A DNA stretch of 64,000 nt from Histoplasma ohiense (lineage: Eukaryota > Ascomycota > Eurotiomycetes > Onygenales > Ajellomycetaceae). The DNA lies in contig JAEVHH010000006.1 in assembly GCA_017607445.1 (NCBI GenBank), positions 1,054,001-1,118,000 on the forward strand, read 5' to 3'. Numbering within the stretch: the stretch's first letter is position 1; each line of letters opens with the position of its first letter. Below, in pieces: positions 48,701 through 60,357 of this stretch. The position numbers were made by a program, and so were the translations under genes. The notes under the pieces were generated by a model. That model was not told where the DNA came from. It searched no databases and saw nothing but the letters and a program-made list of their open reading frames with translations.

Positions 48701-50027
48701 GGCGAACACGGTATCAAAGTGAGCTTTTTCTTGGGGGGTTATCGTCCAGTCACCGCCAGTGGGCTGAGAGGGCATGGTTGACTGGAACTGAGGGGGCCGA
48801 TTGAGTGGGCTCTGAGCTCGTGGGGGTCCTGATCCACTGAACTGCTTGGGAATTGCGGGTACTGGAGGTATATCCGAAGATGACCGCGAGCCGGTCGATG
48901 TGCGGACCCCTCCACGTCGAGCGGCTGCCTCGTACAAACCCGGAGGCAGGGTTTGTGGTAGCACCCTCATCGTACCATTCCTGTACGCGCTGAGCAAATG
49001 CATGGCGATGATAAATTCTGTCGTATCCAACGCGCCTCGTTGTTTCGTATCAGCCAAATTCCAAATTCTACCCAAAATTTCGTTTGGCAATCGCGCTCGT
49101 TCGAATATCTGTTTGGCATCTTCACCTGTATTTGCGCGTATGTTATCAGCTTCTGTTTTTGATATAATCTAACCAGAGTAGATTTCGCAAAGAATATACC
49201 TGAGAGGAGTCCATTCTGGACTTCTGACCTCTCGAATAAGGAGGTGAATTTGGCAATATCATCAGGAACTAGCGGTGGGATTCTCACAGGGCCGTTTCCG
49301 GGAGGAGCACTCGATGCGACAGGCGGCGCTTGGGGAGTTGGCTCGGTAATATCTTTGCTCAAACCCGAAAACTTTGGCAGGGGCCCGGCTGAATTGTGAG
49401 AAGTAAAGTAAGTCTCAGAGCAGACAAGTTTAAACCGCGATGATTCATTCTGAAAACGAAATGGGGAAGGGGAATAGGGAGGCTTCTTACGCTGCAAAGC
49501 CAACTCTTCCGTCGGGGCGCGACCCGCTTGGGCATGGCCGATCAATCTCATAACCACTCCAAACCCCGACGGGGTAAGAAGTCCACGATTCTGTGTATCC
49601 GCAATTTGCCATATCTACATCCCTCCCGTCAACAAACGGCCCAAAGGTATTCAGTCGCCAAGGTCTATAAGTAGTGCTGCTGTCATAGAAAAACTTACCA
49701 GACCCAGCGTCTCCGGGGGAAGACTAGTCTTCTCGAAGAAAGAAACCGCGACTTCGCCAGTAACAACGCCTAGATTGGTCTTATCTGCAGCCTGGAACAG
49801 TTTATAAAACACCCGCTTCTCCTCCGGCGTTAGGTTAAGGTTCGGATGGCCTAAACGTAATAGATACACAAATAATCAGGAGATTCGTCAGTACGCTGTA
49901 GGAAGTGCCGGATGTAAGATGCCGGCTGTAGGTATAACTACGGACTGCTCTGTGCTAACAACACGACGTCTATACTCGCAGAAGTATATATGAAGGGACA
50001 TTATGGGATCTCACCTCCGTCCGCCAT
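45788..50027 (-). CDS. EDE1: Ede1/Eps15-like endocytic scaffold with three EH domains and a UBA domain
   Basis: Five exons: 50027-50015, 49850-49699, 49614-49491, 49388-49200, 49125-45788, giving 1271 residues. Three EH domains lie at about residues 13-95, 140-230 and 287-365. Each has the IW.(L/I)AD core, and the third has a full EF-hand-like loop DIDSDGQLNKDEF. EH domains bind NPF motifs of cargo adaptors. A heptad-rich coiled coil spans about residues 480-700 (LKEQIRQANAQVSQLKPLLD). A long Ser/Pro-rich disordered region follows, with a poly-Asp run (codons GAC/GAT near 46335-46370). The C-terminal 40 residues form a UBA domain (LQRLTGMGYPRDESLAALEK). Ede1 arrives early at clathrin-coated pits at the plasma membrane. 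The first exon is only 13 bases (MADG). Confidence 0.92.
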
Positions 50028-51239
50028 GATGTGTCCAAATCAGCCCCCCTTAGCTGCCTTCTCTCCCATAAACAATATGTTTCCGCGCGTCTCTTTTTCG
50101 CCGCTGAAATGATTTATGTTCGTATAAGCAACTTGAGAAGTAGAGCCCACGCTAGGCCGCAGAATTGATGGATGACATAAAAATAACTCGGACCGCGTAA
50201 TGCGAATCAGGGGGTTGAGAAACACCCGGGACGAGATGGATGGAGGATGGGGGAGGAGATGGATGGACGAGCGCAATGACAAAAACAAACACAATGATAA
50301 AGCAAGAAGATTACACCGTGTCGGCTCACCGATGGAAATGGAGCATCGGACTGTGATTGTTGATATCTCCTGCGAATCCCCAGCGAGGGAAGTAGACGGA
50401 GGATCGTCGTGCTACAAGCGTTGGACGTAAGCAATGAGGCAATGTTTTCGTGGCCCCGTATCGTTACCAGGACGCTGCCAATTTCGGCATATAAATGGCT
50501 GTATTTGGCTAAGTATACCCGTAATTCTTGGTAACTATTGGTGGTCCATACCAATTACATAATTTTGCATTTACGAATGCACCTCATTTTGGACTTTTGG
50601 ACTTTGATATTTGATTTAAAATGGGATTAAAAAACGGAGTGCTAATTATTAGTATGTAAAGTAGTGTAGATACCTATATAAAAGGGGGTGAATTTATTAT
50701 TGACAAAAGCCTGGCCAGCGCAGCCCTAACCTCGGCTTCGCTGACATGAGCGATATGTCTGTCCCTACGCTTTTTGGTCCTTGAGATCATGCTTAAAAGA
50801 AATGGGTTGGGTGGCACATATATAATAGTCTTGTCGGGACGTCAGCGTGAGTCTGTGTGCCTGTACTGAAGGGTGTCGGTCAGGAACTCGTTTGGTACAC
50901 TTAAAATCTCGGGGCCGCTCGAGCAAAACGGCCAAAGAATGTCTAAAGCAGAACTGCATAATTTTATAAGCTAGGCATTATCCTGTCTGTGCATGCCCGA
51001 TATTGGCAGGGAACCCCAGTCCAGTTGGCTCCAGCTCTACAGCGTGCTAAAACGGGAGAAGGCAATTCGCCCCGGAAAATATTTTGGAAGGAATGAAATT
51101 TTGTTGGGAATGGATGGAATGGAACTTCTAGAGGAAGTCGTCGATTATGCGTTTCGGGAAGTGAGAGGTGAGGGGTATATTAAACAACAGCCACGTTACA
51201 CACAAGAGCAAGCCATCGTCACATATCGAGGGAATATGT
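50028..51239. other. Ede1-like promoter and alpha-tubulin 3' region
   Basis: The right part contains the 3' UTR of alpha-tubulin and the left part the promoter of the Ede1-like gene. AT-rich sequence lies at about 50560-50700. No independent gene is recognised. Confidence 0.45.
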
Positions 51240-53125
51240 TTAATATTCGGGCTCAACCTCCTCTTCCAGAGAATCGCTGGCAACTTCCTCATAGTCCCGT
51301 TCCAACGCTGCAAGGTCCTCGCGAGCCTCGGAGAATTCACCCTCTTCCATGCCCTCACCCACATACCAGTGGACGAATGCGCGCTTGGAATACATGAGGT
51401 CGAATTTGTGAGAAAGTGCCGTCCAGGCTTCGGAGATGGCGGTGGTGTTGGATAACATGCAACTACATAATATATGATATTAGCCTCTGTTGCAAATCTA
51501 TATTGTTTGCTCCTGCAGCATATTCGGGATAAACTTACACAGCGCGGTTGACTTTTGCAAGGTCGCCATTAGGCACCATTTGGGGAGGCTGGTAACAGAT
51601 ACCAATCTTAAAACCGGTAGGGCACCAGTCAACGAACTGGACGGTACGCTTCGTTTTCAGTGTCGCCACGGCACCATGGACATCCTTGGGCACGACATCT
51701 CCACGGTACAGCAGACAGGTTGCCATATATTTGCCGTTACGAGGATCGCACTTGACCATCTGGTTATTAGGCTCGAAACAGGACATGGTTACCTCCATGA
51801 CAGAGTTGGATTCATGGGACGCCTTTGCCGCAGATACCACCGGGGAGAAGGCAACGAGCGGAAAGTGAATCCGGGGATAGGGTACCAAGTTGGTCTGGAA
51901 CTCATTCAGATCGACGTTCAAGGAGCCGTCAAATCGGAGAGAAGCAGTAATTGAGGAAACGACTATATTTTCCGGTTTAATTACTCAGCAAAACTTGATA
52001 GAGCATGTATATTGGGAGACTGACCTTGAGCCATGAGGCGATTCAAGTTTTCATAACTTGGTCTCTCGATACCCAAGTTCCGGCGGCAGATGTCGTAGAT
52101 TGCTTCATTGTCCACCATAAAACTGCAATCAGAATGCTCCAGGGTGGTATGCGTTGTGAGAATCGAGTTGTAAGGTTCGACAACTGAAGTGGCATTCTGG
52201 GGCGCAGGGTAGACACAAAATTCCAGCTTTGTCTTTTTGCCGTAGTCCACGGACAGGCGCTCCATCAGAAGTGCACCGAAGCCGGATCCCGTGCCGCCTC
52301 CAAAGGAATGGAACACCAAAAAGCCCTGGAGACCGCTGCAGTTATCTGCCACCCGGCGGACTTTGTCAAGGACTTGGTCGATCATCTCCTTACCCACGGT
52401 ATAATGACCACGAGCGTAGTTATTGGATGCATCCTCCTTTCCAGTGATCATCTGTTCTGGGTGGAAAAGCGCACGATATGGTCCAGTGCGGACTTCGTCC
52501 ACGACATTTGGCTCAAGATCGCAGTAGATGGTTCGTGGAACGTATTTGCCCTGGCCTAGAGATGGGAAGAGAGAAGCTTGGGTAAGTTTTCAAAGCCCAG
52601 TTAAAGAATGATGTGTGTATATATCTGCATTATGGAAAAAAGAGTCGCACCTGTTTCAGAAAAAAATGTATTAAATCCTTGATCAGGGTCGGCAGCTTTC
52701 CGTTCCTCAGTCAGGTATCCGTCGGGCTGCCGAGGAGGAACAGTTAGTCAAATTGGTCTCAAATCTCGAGTGTGCGTTAGGGCGCAGGTGGAATAGGAAT
52801 AGGCCGCATAGAATCTCATCGACCGGTCAGGGATATATATTTACCTGAATGCCATGTTCCAGGCAATACAACTATAAAAAAGGTAAATCCAAGCCATTAG
52901 CATCAATAGAAATCTATATCGGCTGTTGTAATGGAGCTATATGGGAAAACAATAGTTCCCGGTTAGGATTAAGTCATACCTCCCAGCACGAGTTTGCGAT
53001 TTGGCAACCCGCCTGACCGACTGTTTACAGCAACTTCATCATCAGCAAGGACTGCACAGCGATAAACTGGGAGTCGAATTAGGGCATGAGGCCATCATAC
53101 CGTTCAAGCTAACTACCTCTCTCAT
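51240..53125 (-). CDS. tubA: Alpha-tubulin
   Basis: Seven exons: 53125-53101, 53020-52980, 52871-52845, 52726-52651, 52555-52025, 51962-51539, 51462-51240, giving 448 residues, the usual length. The start is MREVVSLNVGQAGCQIANSC. The tubulin GTP-binding signature GGGTGSG is in HSFGGGTGSGFGALL. The alpha-specific catalytic loop DLNEFQTNLVPYPRIHFP and the C-terminus FSEAREDLAALERDYEEV are present, and it ends in an acidic tail with a final Tyr (EEEVEPEY), the detyrosination-type end. Alpha-tubulin pairs with beta-tubulin in microtubules. The segment YPAPQNATSVVEPYN matches the main filamentous-fungal isotype in my recollection, so tubA is preferred over tubB, at lower confidence than the family call. 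Confidence 0.95.
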
Positions 53126-54187
53126 GGTGGATGGTTGTGGAGGCTTTGGCGAGTAACGTTTAGGTGATGAGGATTGAGTGGAGAGATGAGGCCCAACGTA
53201 AGAATGGGGGGAGTTCGCGAAGCTCGGACACAAGCAAAACCTGGAGCTGCTGCACTTCTGGTTAGAGCCGAACCTATCTCACACAAAGAAAGTAGAATGA
53301 CGGTTAGAGCAGTTAGATAGGGGAATTACCCAGCAAGTTTAGTGTTGAGAGCTAACTAATGTTGAAGCAAGATGGGGATTGAGATAGGGAACAGCTGGGT
53401 CAAGGAATAAATAGACCTCGAGGTTCGTCTTGTTGGGCAAGAGGGTGGCGTAACGTGGGTGTACTCTGTATGGCATTGTATCCCGTAACGGAGCCAGAGT
53501 GCAGTACACTCTGCAGCGGACGATCTCTACTAGCGGGGAACGCACGGGGTTGGCTGGGCAGCAAGCTTCTGGCCAATCACCATGAAGAATTACGGTCTTG
53601 TCACTGTGGTTCGTGTGTTGTTTTCCAATAGTACGCGGTATTTGGTTTGTTTTCTAAAGGTTCCAAAGTTACCAGACCAGTTGACAGCTCACGTGGTGGT
53701 GTTGGCATTTCCCATGTTGCATCTTATCTCAGCAAGCTCAGACGCTTCGCAGAATAATTTGCTCTGATTGCTGTTTTAACACTGATTTGATGATTAGTCA
53801 CTTGGTATATAAGCTAATCTCAAATAAGTAATCGACTAACCAAAAATAGTCATATCACATGATGTGCAATTGTCCTGTCAGTTTGTTAGTGAGGATAGCA
53901 AATCAACTTCATCTATTCAGCATCTCTGTACCACCTTAGAACCTAGAGAAATCAATGTTCTCACAATGGTATCAATTTTTATTTTCATAGTCCCATTTCT
54001 TAGATATGAAGTATCACCTCAAAGTCAACCAATTTTTTTTTTTTTTTTTTTTTTTAACACAGGAACAATTTGCTATTTGCTTGATTTCAACAAGAAATAA
54101 AGTGACCATTTTCAACAAGATACATCTATATTAAATATTGATTTTTTTAATATAAAAATTATATATTTATAGTCTTCTTCTCTTTAG
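53126..54187. other. Tubulin promoter and AT-rich spacer
   Basis: The first 400 bases are the alpha-tubulin promoter and leader. The remainder to 54187 is AT-rich, with a T-run at about 54031-54054 and no recognisable coding sequence upstream of the orphan kinase exon. Confidence 0.45.
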
Positions 54188-54506
54188 CTACAACCTCAGG
54201 TGGTTCACAAATCTCAAAGATATTAACGATGATGGAAAGCCGAGGGATTCATGGCCGAATGGAATACCACTGGCAGTGGAGTATCCACTGGGCCAGCAGG
54301 TTAGGGTTATTGGGGCGGAAGACGGACAGGTTGATCTGGACTCCTATTCGACACATAGCTGGCTTGAACCGCTGGGGACGCGCTTGACAGAAGCTGAGGC
54401 CAGTGAGCTTGAGGATTTGCTGTTTAAACTTCTTCAGTTTTCGCCGGAGAAACGCCTTTCTGCTGGCCAGGTTGTCAAACACCCTTGGCTTCAAGGTGTC
54501 GAATAA
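54188..54506 (+). pseudogene. Orphan last exon of an SRPK-like protein kinase
   Basis: An open frame starts directly after a good 3' splice site (CTTCTTCTCTTTAG). It encodes about 105 residues: RWFTNLKDINDDGKPRDSW, then a middle stretch, then LEDLLFKLLQFSPEKRLSAG with the kinase subdomain XI arginine, and VVKHPWLQ before the stop at 54506. This matches the C-terminal end of fungal SRPK-type kinases. No ATP-binding loop or HRD/DFG motif lies upstream, where the sequence is AT-rich. It is probably a displaced or truncated gene fragment whose last exon is intact. An alternative is a gene with very distant exons, but none is seen. Confidence 0.7.
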
Positions 54507-55652
54507 TAAATTCTTCCCCCTCCAGTAGAAAGTGGTTAGCCCTTTCGTGTGCCCATGTTGACGATCGCTACGAACCTCCTGGCATGAAAGGCTGAAAGTC
54601 GCAAGGGTAGATCTTGAATGCCCCCAAATAGAGCATTCCAATTATTTACTTGTACATCTTTATAGTATTGTAAGGTCTATAACAGTGTAGCCAGGCTCCA
54701 CTACCGATTCTTTGGTGATCGACTGGTCGTGCTCAGGGCGGAAGAGCAACCTCTTCATCTGTCGTCCAGTTTGCCCTTTTTATTTCAAGCCAAATGGAGC
54801 CAGGCTATCATTCATGTCTTTCTTATTTAGCAATGGAACAGGGCAAGAGAAAAGCACCAAGTTGTGCTGAGGCTGCAAGGTGGTACAGTATACATCGAGC
54901 TTGTGATAAGAAGCGTAAGGAGGCTCAGTGCTTCTTGACACAATGAGACCAAACCCCATTAACCGACAAGAATGACCTTTCGTAGTCTGTGTAGTCGTAG
55001 TGGTTTGGCTTCAATGACTTTTCCTTTCCAAGCTCAGAATCGCTTCCTCTCGATGCCTAACCGTGGCTTTTCATCCTGCTACCATTGCTGTACCACCGTG
55101 CTAAACGTTGAAGTTCAAAGTCCCTCCTTCGGCGTTTAGTCGCAATTGTGATGCAGAGTGCGCACAGCTCTTGAACAAACTCAGTGTGGCTAACGAGTTT
55201 CAGCCCACAGGTCTCACCCACCCGATGTTGATAATTACACTGGGCGGAGAACTTCCCTCATATCCAGTCGCCGCATTGGAATAGTTTTTGACCATAGAAG
55301 CACATAGCCACCGAAACTAAACTTTTGGATGTCGAGACCCTACTCGCCTAAAGTCAACGCCTCCAAGCTGTGCGAGTGAAGCAAGATACATACAATATTG
55401 AGTTCACAGGGCGGGTTGAACCCACTTCATGCGGTTAGATGGCATTCAAAGCGTCATGTCCCCTGGAACATTGATTAGACATCCACATCTTGAATGTAAG
55501 AGGGTTGAACCTTGGTTGGTTGTTATTATGATCTAGCAGCTAGCGGCAACTACGGAGTAATATATCCATGGATGGTGTGTGTGGGTCACGTGGGGTAGGG
55601 CTTGTGTAGGACCTCCAACATTGAAGAACTTCATGTGATATGTCGGGGCGTA
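54507..55652. other. Spacer, no gene recognised
   Basis: Mixed-composition sequence with no supported coding region on either strand. Confidence 0.4.
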
Positions 55653-56047
55653 CAGTTGAACGTGGTTTAATAAAAAGTTGAACATGGTTAATTTTCCGGG
55701 CCGGAATAACCTTCGGCGTGGTTTTGAGCATAAACCATGTCAACCACCCCATTAAAACTACACACACTAGCCATTTCACAATACATAATACATACCTCAC
55801 ACATCTTCAAATGCATCGAACACAGTGATTTTATCATATTTCTCAGAGCTCTATTCCTTAGCTAACCTGGATTCTAACTCTTAATCACTAATTCTAACTC
55901 ATAACTACTTTTCAGATGTTAAAGAGTCTCAGATGTTGAAATAGAAGAACTAAATGAGAGCTGATTAGTAATATACAGTGAGGATGTGTAAAACATGTTT
56001 AGTGAGTGTAAATTTTAAACCCACTTGTTTTAAACCACGTTCAACTG
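55653..56047. mobile_element. 395-bp MITE-like element with 18-bp terminal inverted repeats
   Basis: CAGTTGAACGTGGTTTAA at 55653-55670 and its exact reverse complement TTAAACCACGTTCAACTG at 56030-56047 bound a non-coding interior. The trinucleotide GTA lies immediately outside both ends (55650-55652 and 56048-56050), consistent with a 3-bp target-site duplication, as in PIF/Harbinger-type elements. A partial second copy of the terminal motif (AGTTGAACATGGTTAA) follows the left end at about 55676. Confidence 0.65.
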
Positions 56048-56050
56048 GTA

Positions 56051-56746
56051 ACCCGAATATGTCGTGCAGGGACATGTGATCTCTCATACCGGATCAACTC
56101 CATCTCTCAGTCTTACTATCTTACTCTGACGGGGATCGGGCAAGATTTTGATCTTCTCTCAAATACTTTCGAGAATGATGTGGTTGTAAGTTAATGGTAT
56201 GTAGTACTTAGTTTTCCTTCTCTTGCAGCTTTCCCTGCTCAAGCGCCACTGATAAATGATCCACACAAAACATCCCTCATGGTCGTATTCTCTCCTATTG
56301 CACTGCACGGTGAGAGATTCGTCGATCTTCTACTCCGTAGAATACGAAGTCTTTGCTATATGGATTATCGTTGTCGATATAATCCCATTATTCTGGATTT
56401 AAATGACCTGAATCCTCCTTTTCTTTTTTGTATGAAGTCCCTCTCAACAAATATTTAAATGATCAATATTGAAACCCCATTTTTTCCCATTTATTTTGTT
56501 TTATTTTATTTTATTTTTTGGCTGGATTATTTTTCATATTTCCAGTACCGCATCGTTAGCTAGGCTTTTTAACACCAGTACCTATGCTTCGCTGGCTAAC
56601 TATGCTTCGCAGGGCACCAAAGTTGCTCATATCATCCGGAAATGGCAGAATGATTTGTTTTGTCTCCTTCTTGAACTACAATCTATCAAAATCCAAGTGT
56701 TTATGCGCTCGACATCTGAGCGCCATTCGTGATCCTCCAAAAAGCC
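56051..56746. other. Spacer and promoter of the Pga1-like gene
   Basis: TTTTATTTTATTTTATTTTA repeats at about 56496-56516. No gene is supported. Confidence 0.4.
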
Positions 56747-57706
56747 ATGAGGTCACTTCTTTGCTTGGGACCACTTCTTTTTCTGGTCATTGCTGTTTCT
56801 GCCAATGTGGAGAAGACCATATTCAAGGCACCCAAACCTAGCCTGCTGCAATCACATCAGGCCATGTTCGATGACTTGGAGATAGAGCGATTATCCCCAA
56901 AGACGCCATCCATCAGAACATATATCGCAGCTTCATTTCCGTCGGAAGAATCTCCCAAAGGGTTTGAAAGCTGGTTTTACCTTGACTCTTTGAAACCTGG
57001 TCAGCGATATGAGGTTCGCATTTGCTACCTCGCAACTGTAAGTCATTTGAGATATATATGCAATATATATAGATATATAGATAAGATATATCGACCTTGT
57101 TCCTTTCGTTCCTGCAAACCCCTCAATCACCTCGAACTCATGAACCACCAACTAAAACTGAAAATTTGAATTGAACTCAAGCAACCAACATCCTTCACTG
57201 CTACAACCCTCACCATTTCCGAAATCCTTTACTCGCCTTCCTTAATCTCCAGTCTAACAACATTCGCAACATCACACTTCCCAACCCTCCTCGGACGGCT
57301 TCAAAGAGACTACCAACAAAGCCACGAGCACCAATCCAACAACCCTTTCGCCCTCCCGCCAAAACTCGGCAGCTCGGGAAGCCGGAACGCTCGTAACAGA
57401 ACTCCCACCTCCGCCTTATTTCTGCAAGTCCATGCCGCCGCTGATTACTTCACAGTAGATAAGGGTCTAATGGAGAATGTGCCCCCAGTGCATGTTGATA
57501 TTATTCTCGACCCTTTTATTTTTAATGTGTTTCCGAGATCGTTGTTGCCTACTGCCGCGTACATTCTTATTCTTGCGGTGGTGTCCTGGGTTATCTCTCG
57601 GTTTATATGGATTGGGGTTGAAGGTGTAGTGGACTTGTCTAAGAAGACGGGAGATCGGGGAGATGGGCGATGGAAGGGTGGAGGCTCGGGGAAAAAGGAT
57701 ATATGA
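56747..57706 (+). CDS. ER membrane protein, probable Pga1-like GPI mannosyltransferase 2 subunit
   Basis: Two exons, 56747-57037 and 57182-57706, give 271 residues. The start MRSLLCLGPLLFLVIAVSAN is a cleavable signal peptide. A luminal domain contains FESWFYLDSLKPGQRYEVRI followed by CYLAT, and a single membrane span near residues 215-237 (AAYILILAVVSWVISRFIWI) precedes a Gly/Lys-rich cytosolic tail. This layout and the PGQRYEVRICYLAT type segment recall fungal Pga1, the partner of Gpi18 that adds the second mannose to GPI anchors in the ER. The family call is from memory of the motif and is moderate. The gene structure is well supported. Confidence 0.7.
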
Positions 57707-58703
57707 GCCAGATTCTTAAATATTTTTTGCGAAATGTGCTCAATTGATATCGGCATTCCCTAACGCGTTATATATCGAAGTCTCATATTTCGACTCCTTT
57801 GCCCTGTTAAATCATTGGAACTCATGTCGTTGCGTTTGGAATAAACTGCATGTAAAGATCCCGTGCTCTGCTATCTCTCTAACTTTATGTTTTGTCCGAT
57901 ACAACTCATGAAAAGATACGGAATACGCACGACATCTGTTTTAACCCATAGGAGATCAAATAGGATTGGAGATGTCGGCCCACCGTTGGAACTATCATCG
58001 TTGATGTTCAGCGATTCTGGACGGAGGGAAATGCTGCTTCAATAGATTTCATTCAACGATAACCAAAAACCCCAGCGCTTAATCTGCTTTCTCTATAATG
58101 TCAGAAGAGTATTCCTGAGATATGTTATGTTGACAAGGGTCCTTCGCCAGGATTTATTTGAAGGATGAATTTGGACAAATGGAAAGTTCCATAGACATTC
58201 GCAAGAAGAGTTCTGTGGCTCTCCCTCTACTTATTTGAAGCGCAATTGGTGCTATATAACCGTCTCACAAGTGATCCGACAGAGGCGCTAGGCTAACTAT
58301 CATTATGTTTTGTATTTTATCTGGTTAACTAATTCTTCAGAATGCAAATCGTAGATTTATCGAGGCGTGCCCACCCGATATCCAGAGCTACGGCTATTCC
58401 CGTCGTCCCCTATAAATATTACCTCTTGCAAACAACAGATGGTCTTATTTCTTTACTCTATTTCCTTCCACGATACCACCGCGCGACATCAAAATTCGAG
58501 GTTGGTAGGAGGCCTCTTTCGACTGGTTTGCTCTGGGTTGGGGCGCTAGCCTGCGGATTGCATTGAATCCAGTAGCTAACTGCCGACATGGAGGTTGTAC
58601 GCTTTCTGCAACTCTTTCTCAACACCTTTTGCACACACCCCAACTTCTCCACCAAAAATATACGCGGCCTCCCCACAGAATCTGGTTTCAAGAAAGCCAA
58701 GAC
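57707..58703. other. Spacer
   Basis: No supported gene. A 216-codon minus-strand frame at 58458-59108 runs through a poly-A tract (the complement of the T-run at 58752) and is rejected. Confidence 0.4.
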
Positions 58704-59063
58704 ATGAGAAAAAGAAAATACACTACAGCTTGCAGCTTGCTCGTATTTCGCTTTTTTTTTTTTTTTTTCTTGTTGCTGTGCTGTCGGCTGAGGCCAGTCC
58801 AGTCTGTAAGAAAACAGGTCCAGTAACATGCCATCATTTTCACGAATTGATGCAACTTGATGTGTTGTCTTCCAGCCGCCACCGTGACTGCCTCCAATGG
58901 TTTGGTATCTCATTGGATTTTTCCCTCTCTTCCAGCCTACGGCCTGTCCCGGGAGTGTCCCACTACATTCTGTGTGTATTCTGTCATTATTCATGAGATC
59001 TCGTTGGACAGTTTGCCCTGTCGGTTGGGGATGTATCTTGAAGCATCTAGAGGTATCCGCTGA
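58704..59063 (+). other. Candidate small secreted protein interrupted at a T homopolymer
   Basis: An ATG at 58704 opens MRKRKYTTACSLLVFR followed by a T-run (17 T, 58752-58768) encoding Phe. In the next frame the sequence continues LVAVLSAEASPV, which looks like the end of a signal peptide with a cleavage site. A GTAAGA donor at about 58806 and a TTCCAG acceptor at about 58875 would lead into an open frame to a TGA at 59063 with three cysteines (ECPTTFC and LPC). The two signal-peptide halves are in different frames, so the gene is either broken, mis-sequenced at the homopolymer, or not a gene. Function is unknown. Confidence 0.25.
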
Positions 59064-59666
59064 TGCGGTAAAGGCCTTTTTTATAATCCTCCTGGTGATC
59101 TGGTTCATCTAGACTCTGTTGGACGGAGCATACGTTGGATTCTTGAAATTGGAGCGGAAGACCGATACCCGCCCTAGGAGTCCATATCATTTCGCCTAGC
59201 CAGTTGAGATTGAAGTCGCAGGACGTGGGACGAATGGCGAGCTATGGGAAAGTTGAATATTTTACTTTCAACCAACTGGCTGGTGTAGCCATCGGCAAGG
59301 AGTATGCTAGTAATCCTCCACAGTTTCAAATGTGATCCAATATCTTGCTTTAGTGGGCATTATTGCGAGTCTATTAGCACATGAAATACAAACTTTCAAA
59401 GATGAACTGGGCTGTGTATGAAACTAATCTGAGAAATATATACCCATGAGATGGCCCCAGCTATATCCTCCTCTCTCAATTCAACTCTGACATTTGAGCA
59501 TTTTTCAGGTTCCCCCTCAGTCCAGCGTCTGTTTCCTGGATTATTGAGCAAACTTCATCAATTTGACCATTTAATTTCACCGCATAATCCAGTTTACAAT
59601 CTGTCGCTTTTCTATACAAGGCGGTTCCGGCTATAAAAAATTAAAGCATAAAAAGAACACCGAAAG

Positions 59667-59981
59667 ATGACCCCCCTCACCATTTTGACCTTCCTCATTG
59701 CTATTGTTTCCGCAGCCCGCATCACACCGCAACAATATCAGCCTTGCGGCGGCTATGTCGTAAAACCCAAACCTTGCCACCGGGGCTCTATCTGCATCGA
59801 CGACCCACGAAAGCCTGGCTGTGGTATGGCTTGCGATATTCCTGGCATCTGCATCAAGCCTGAATTCTGCGGAGGGATTGCTGGTATCGCGTGCCCCGAA
59901 GGGAAGAAATGCTACGATGATCCAAGGGATAAATGTGATCCAAAGAAAGGGGGAGCAGATTGTGGAGGGATTTGTTTGTGA
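59667..59981 (+). CDS. Small secreted cysteine-rich protein with two internal repeats
   Basis: A single exon of 104 residues. Residues 1-16 (MTPLTILTFLIAIVSA) are a signal peptide. The mature part holds two diverged copies of one unit. The first begins CGGYVVKPKPCHRG and has C-x-DDPRK, ending PGIC. The second begins CGGIAGIACPEGKKC and has YDDPRD, ending CGGIC. There are about 13 cysteines in total. The CGG...DDPRD.C...ADC.GIC pattern is familiar from small secreted proteins of many ascomycetes without a known function. It has been compared to Kazal-like or other disulfide-rich folds, but no function is assigned here. It lies next to another possible secreted-protein locus at 58704. Confidence 0.8.
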   Translation: MTPLTILTFLIAIVSAARITPQQYQPCGGYVVKPKPCHRGSICIDDPRKPGCGMACDIPGICIKPEFCGGIAGIACPEGKKCYDDPRDKCDPKKGGADCGGICL

Positions 59982-60357
59982 ACAGCTCCAGAATCTGCAA
60001 CAGGCTATACCTCTCATCTTAGACGGGTTGGATGAATGAGTTGCAGTTGGAACTTTGAATTCGCGGTTGAATGTATCTGCGGACAATATTTTCTCAGTAC
60101 TGTGCTTTGATGTTGGATGTTGCAAAGTTATAGTTGAGCTTACCTGAATGTCTGGAAACACGCTCGCGGTAATCAGGGGTAAATGTTGTATACATATATA
60201 CTATGTTATTGGCCCTGGCTGCAAAGTTGAGTGGCATACAGTACTCCCGGAGCTGCAGAGTTAATAGAATCTTGAATTTGATGCTAGGAAATGTCCAACA
60301 AAAGAAACCCAATAGCCTAGAACTAGACAAGAACATTGTCCCAGACTAAATTATAAA
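59982..60357. other. Convergent 3' region
   Basis: 3' UTRs of the cysteine-rich protein gene (+) and BRX1 (-). No other feature is seen. Confidence 0.5.

Noticed and set aside
58458..59108. 216-codon minus-strand frame
   Set aside because: It passes through a poly-Lys run from the complement of the T homopolymer and has no domain; the plus strand has better, though weak, coding signs.
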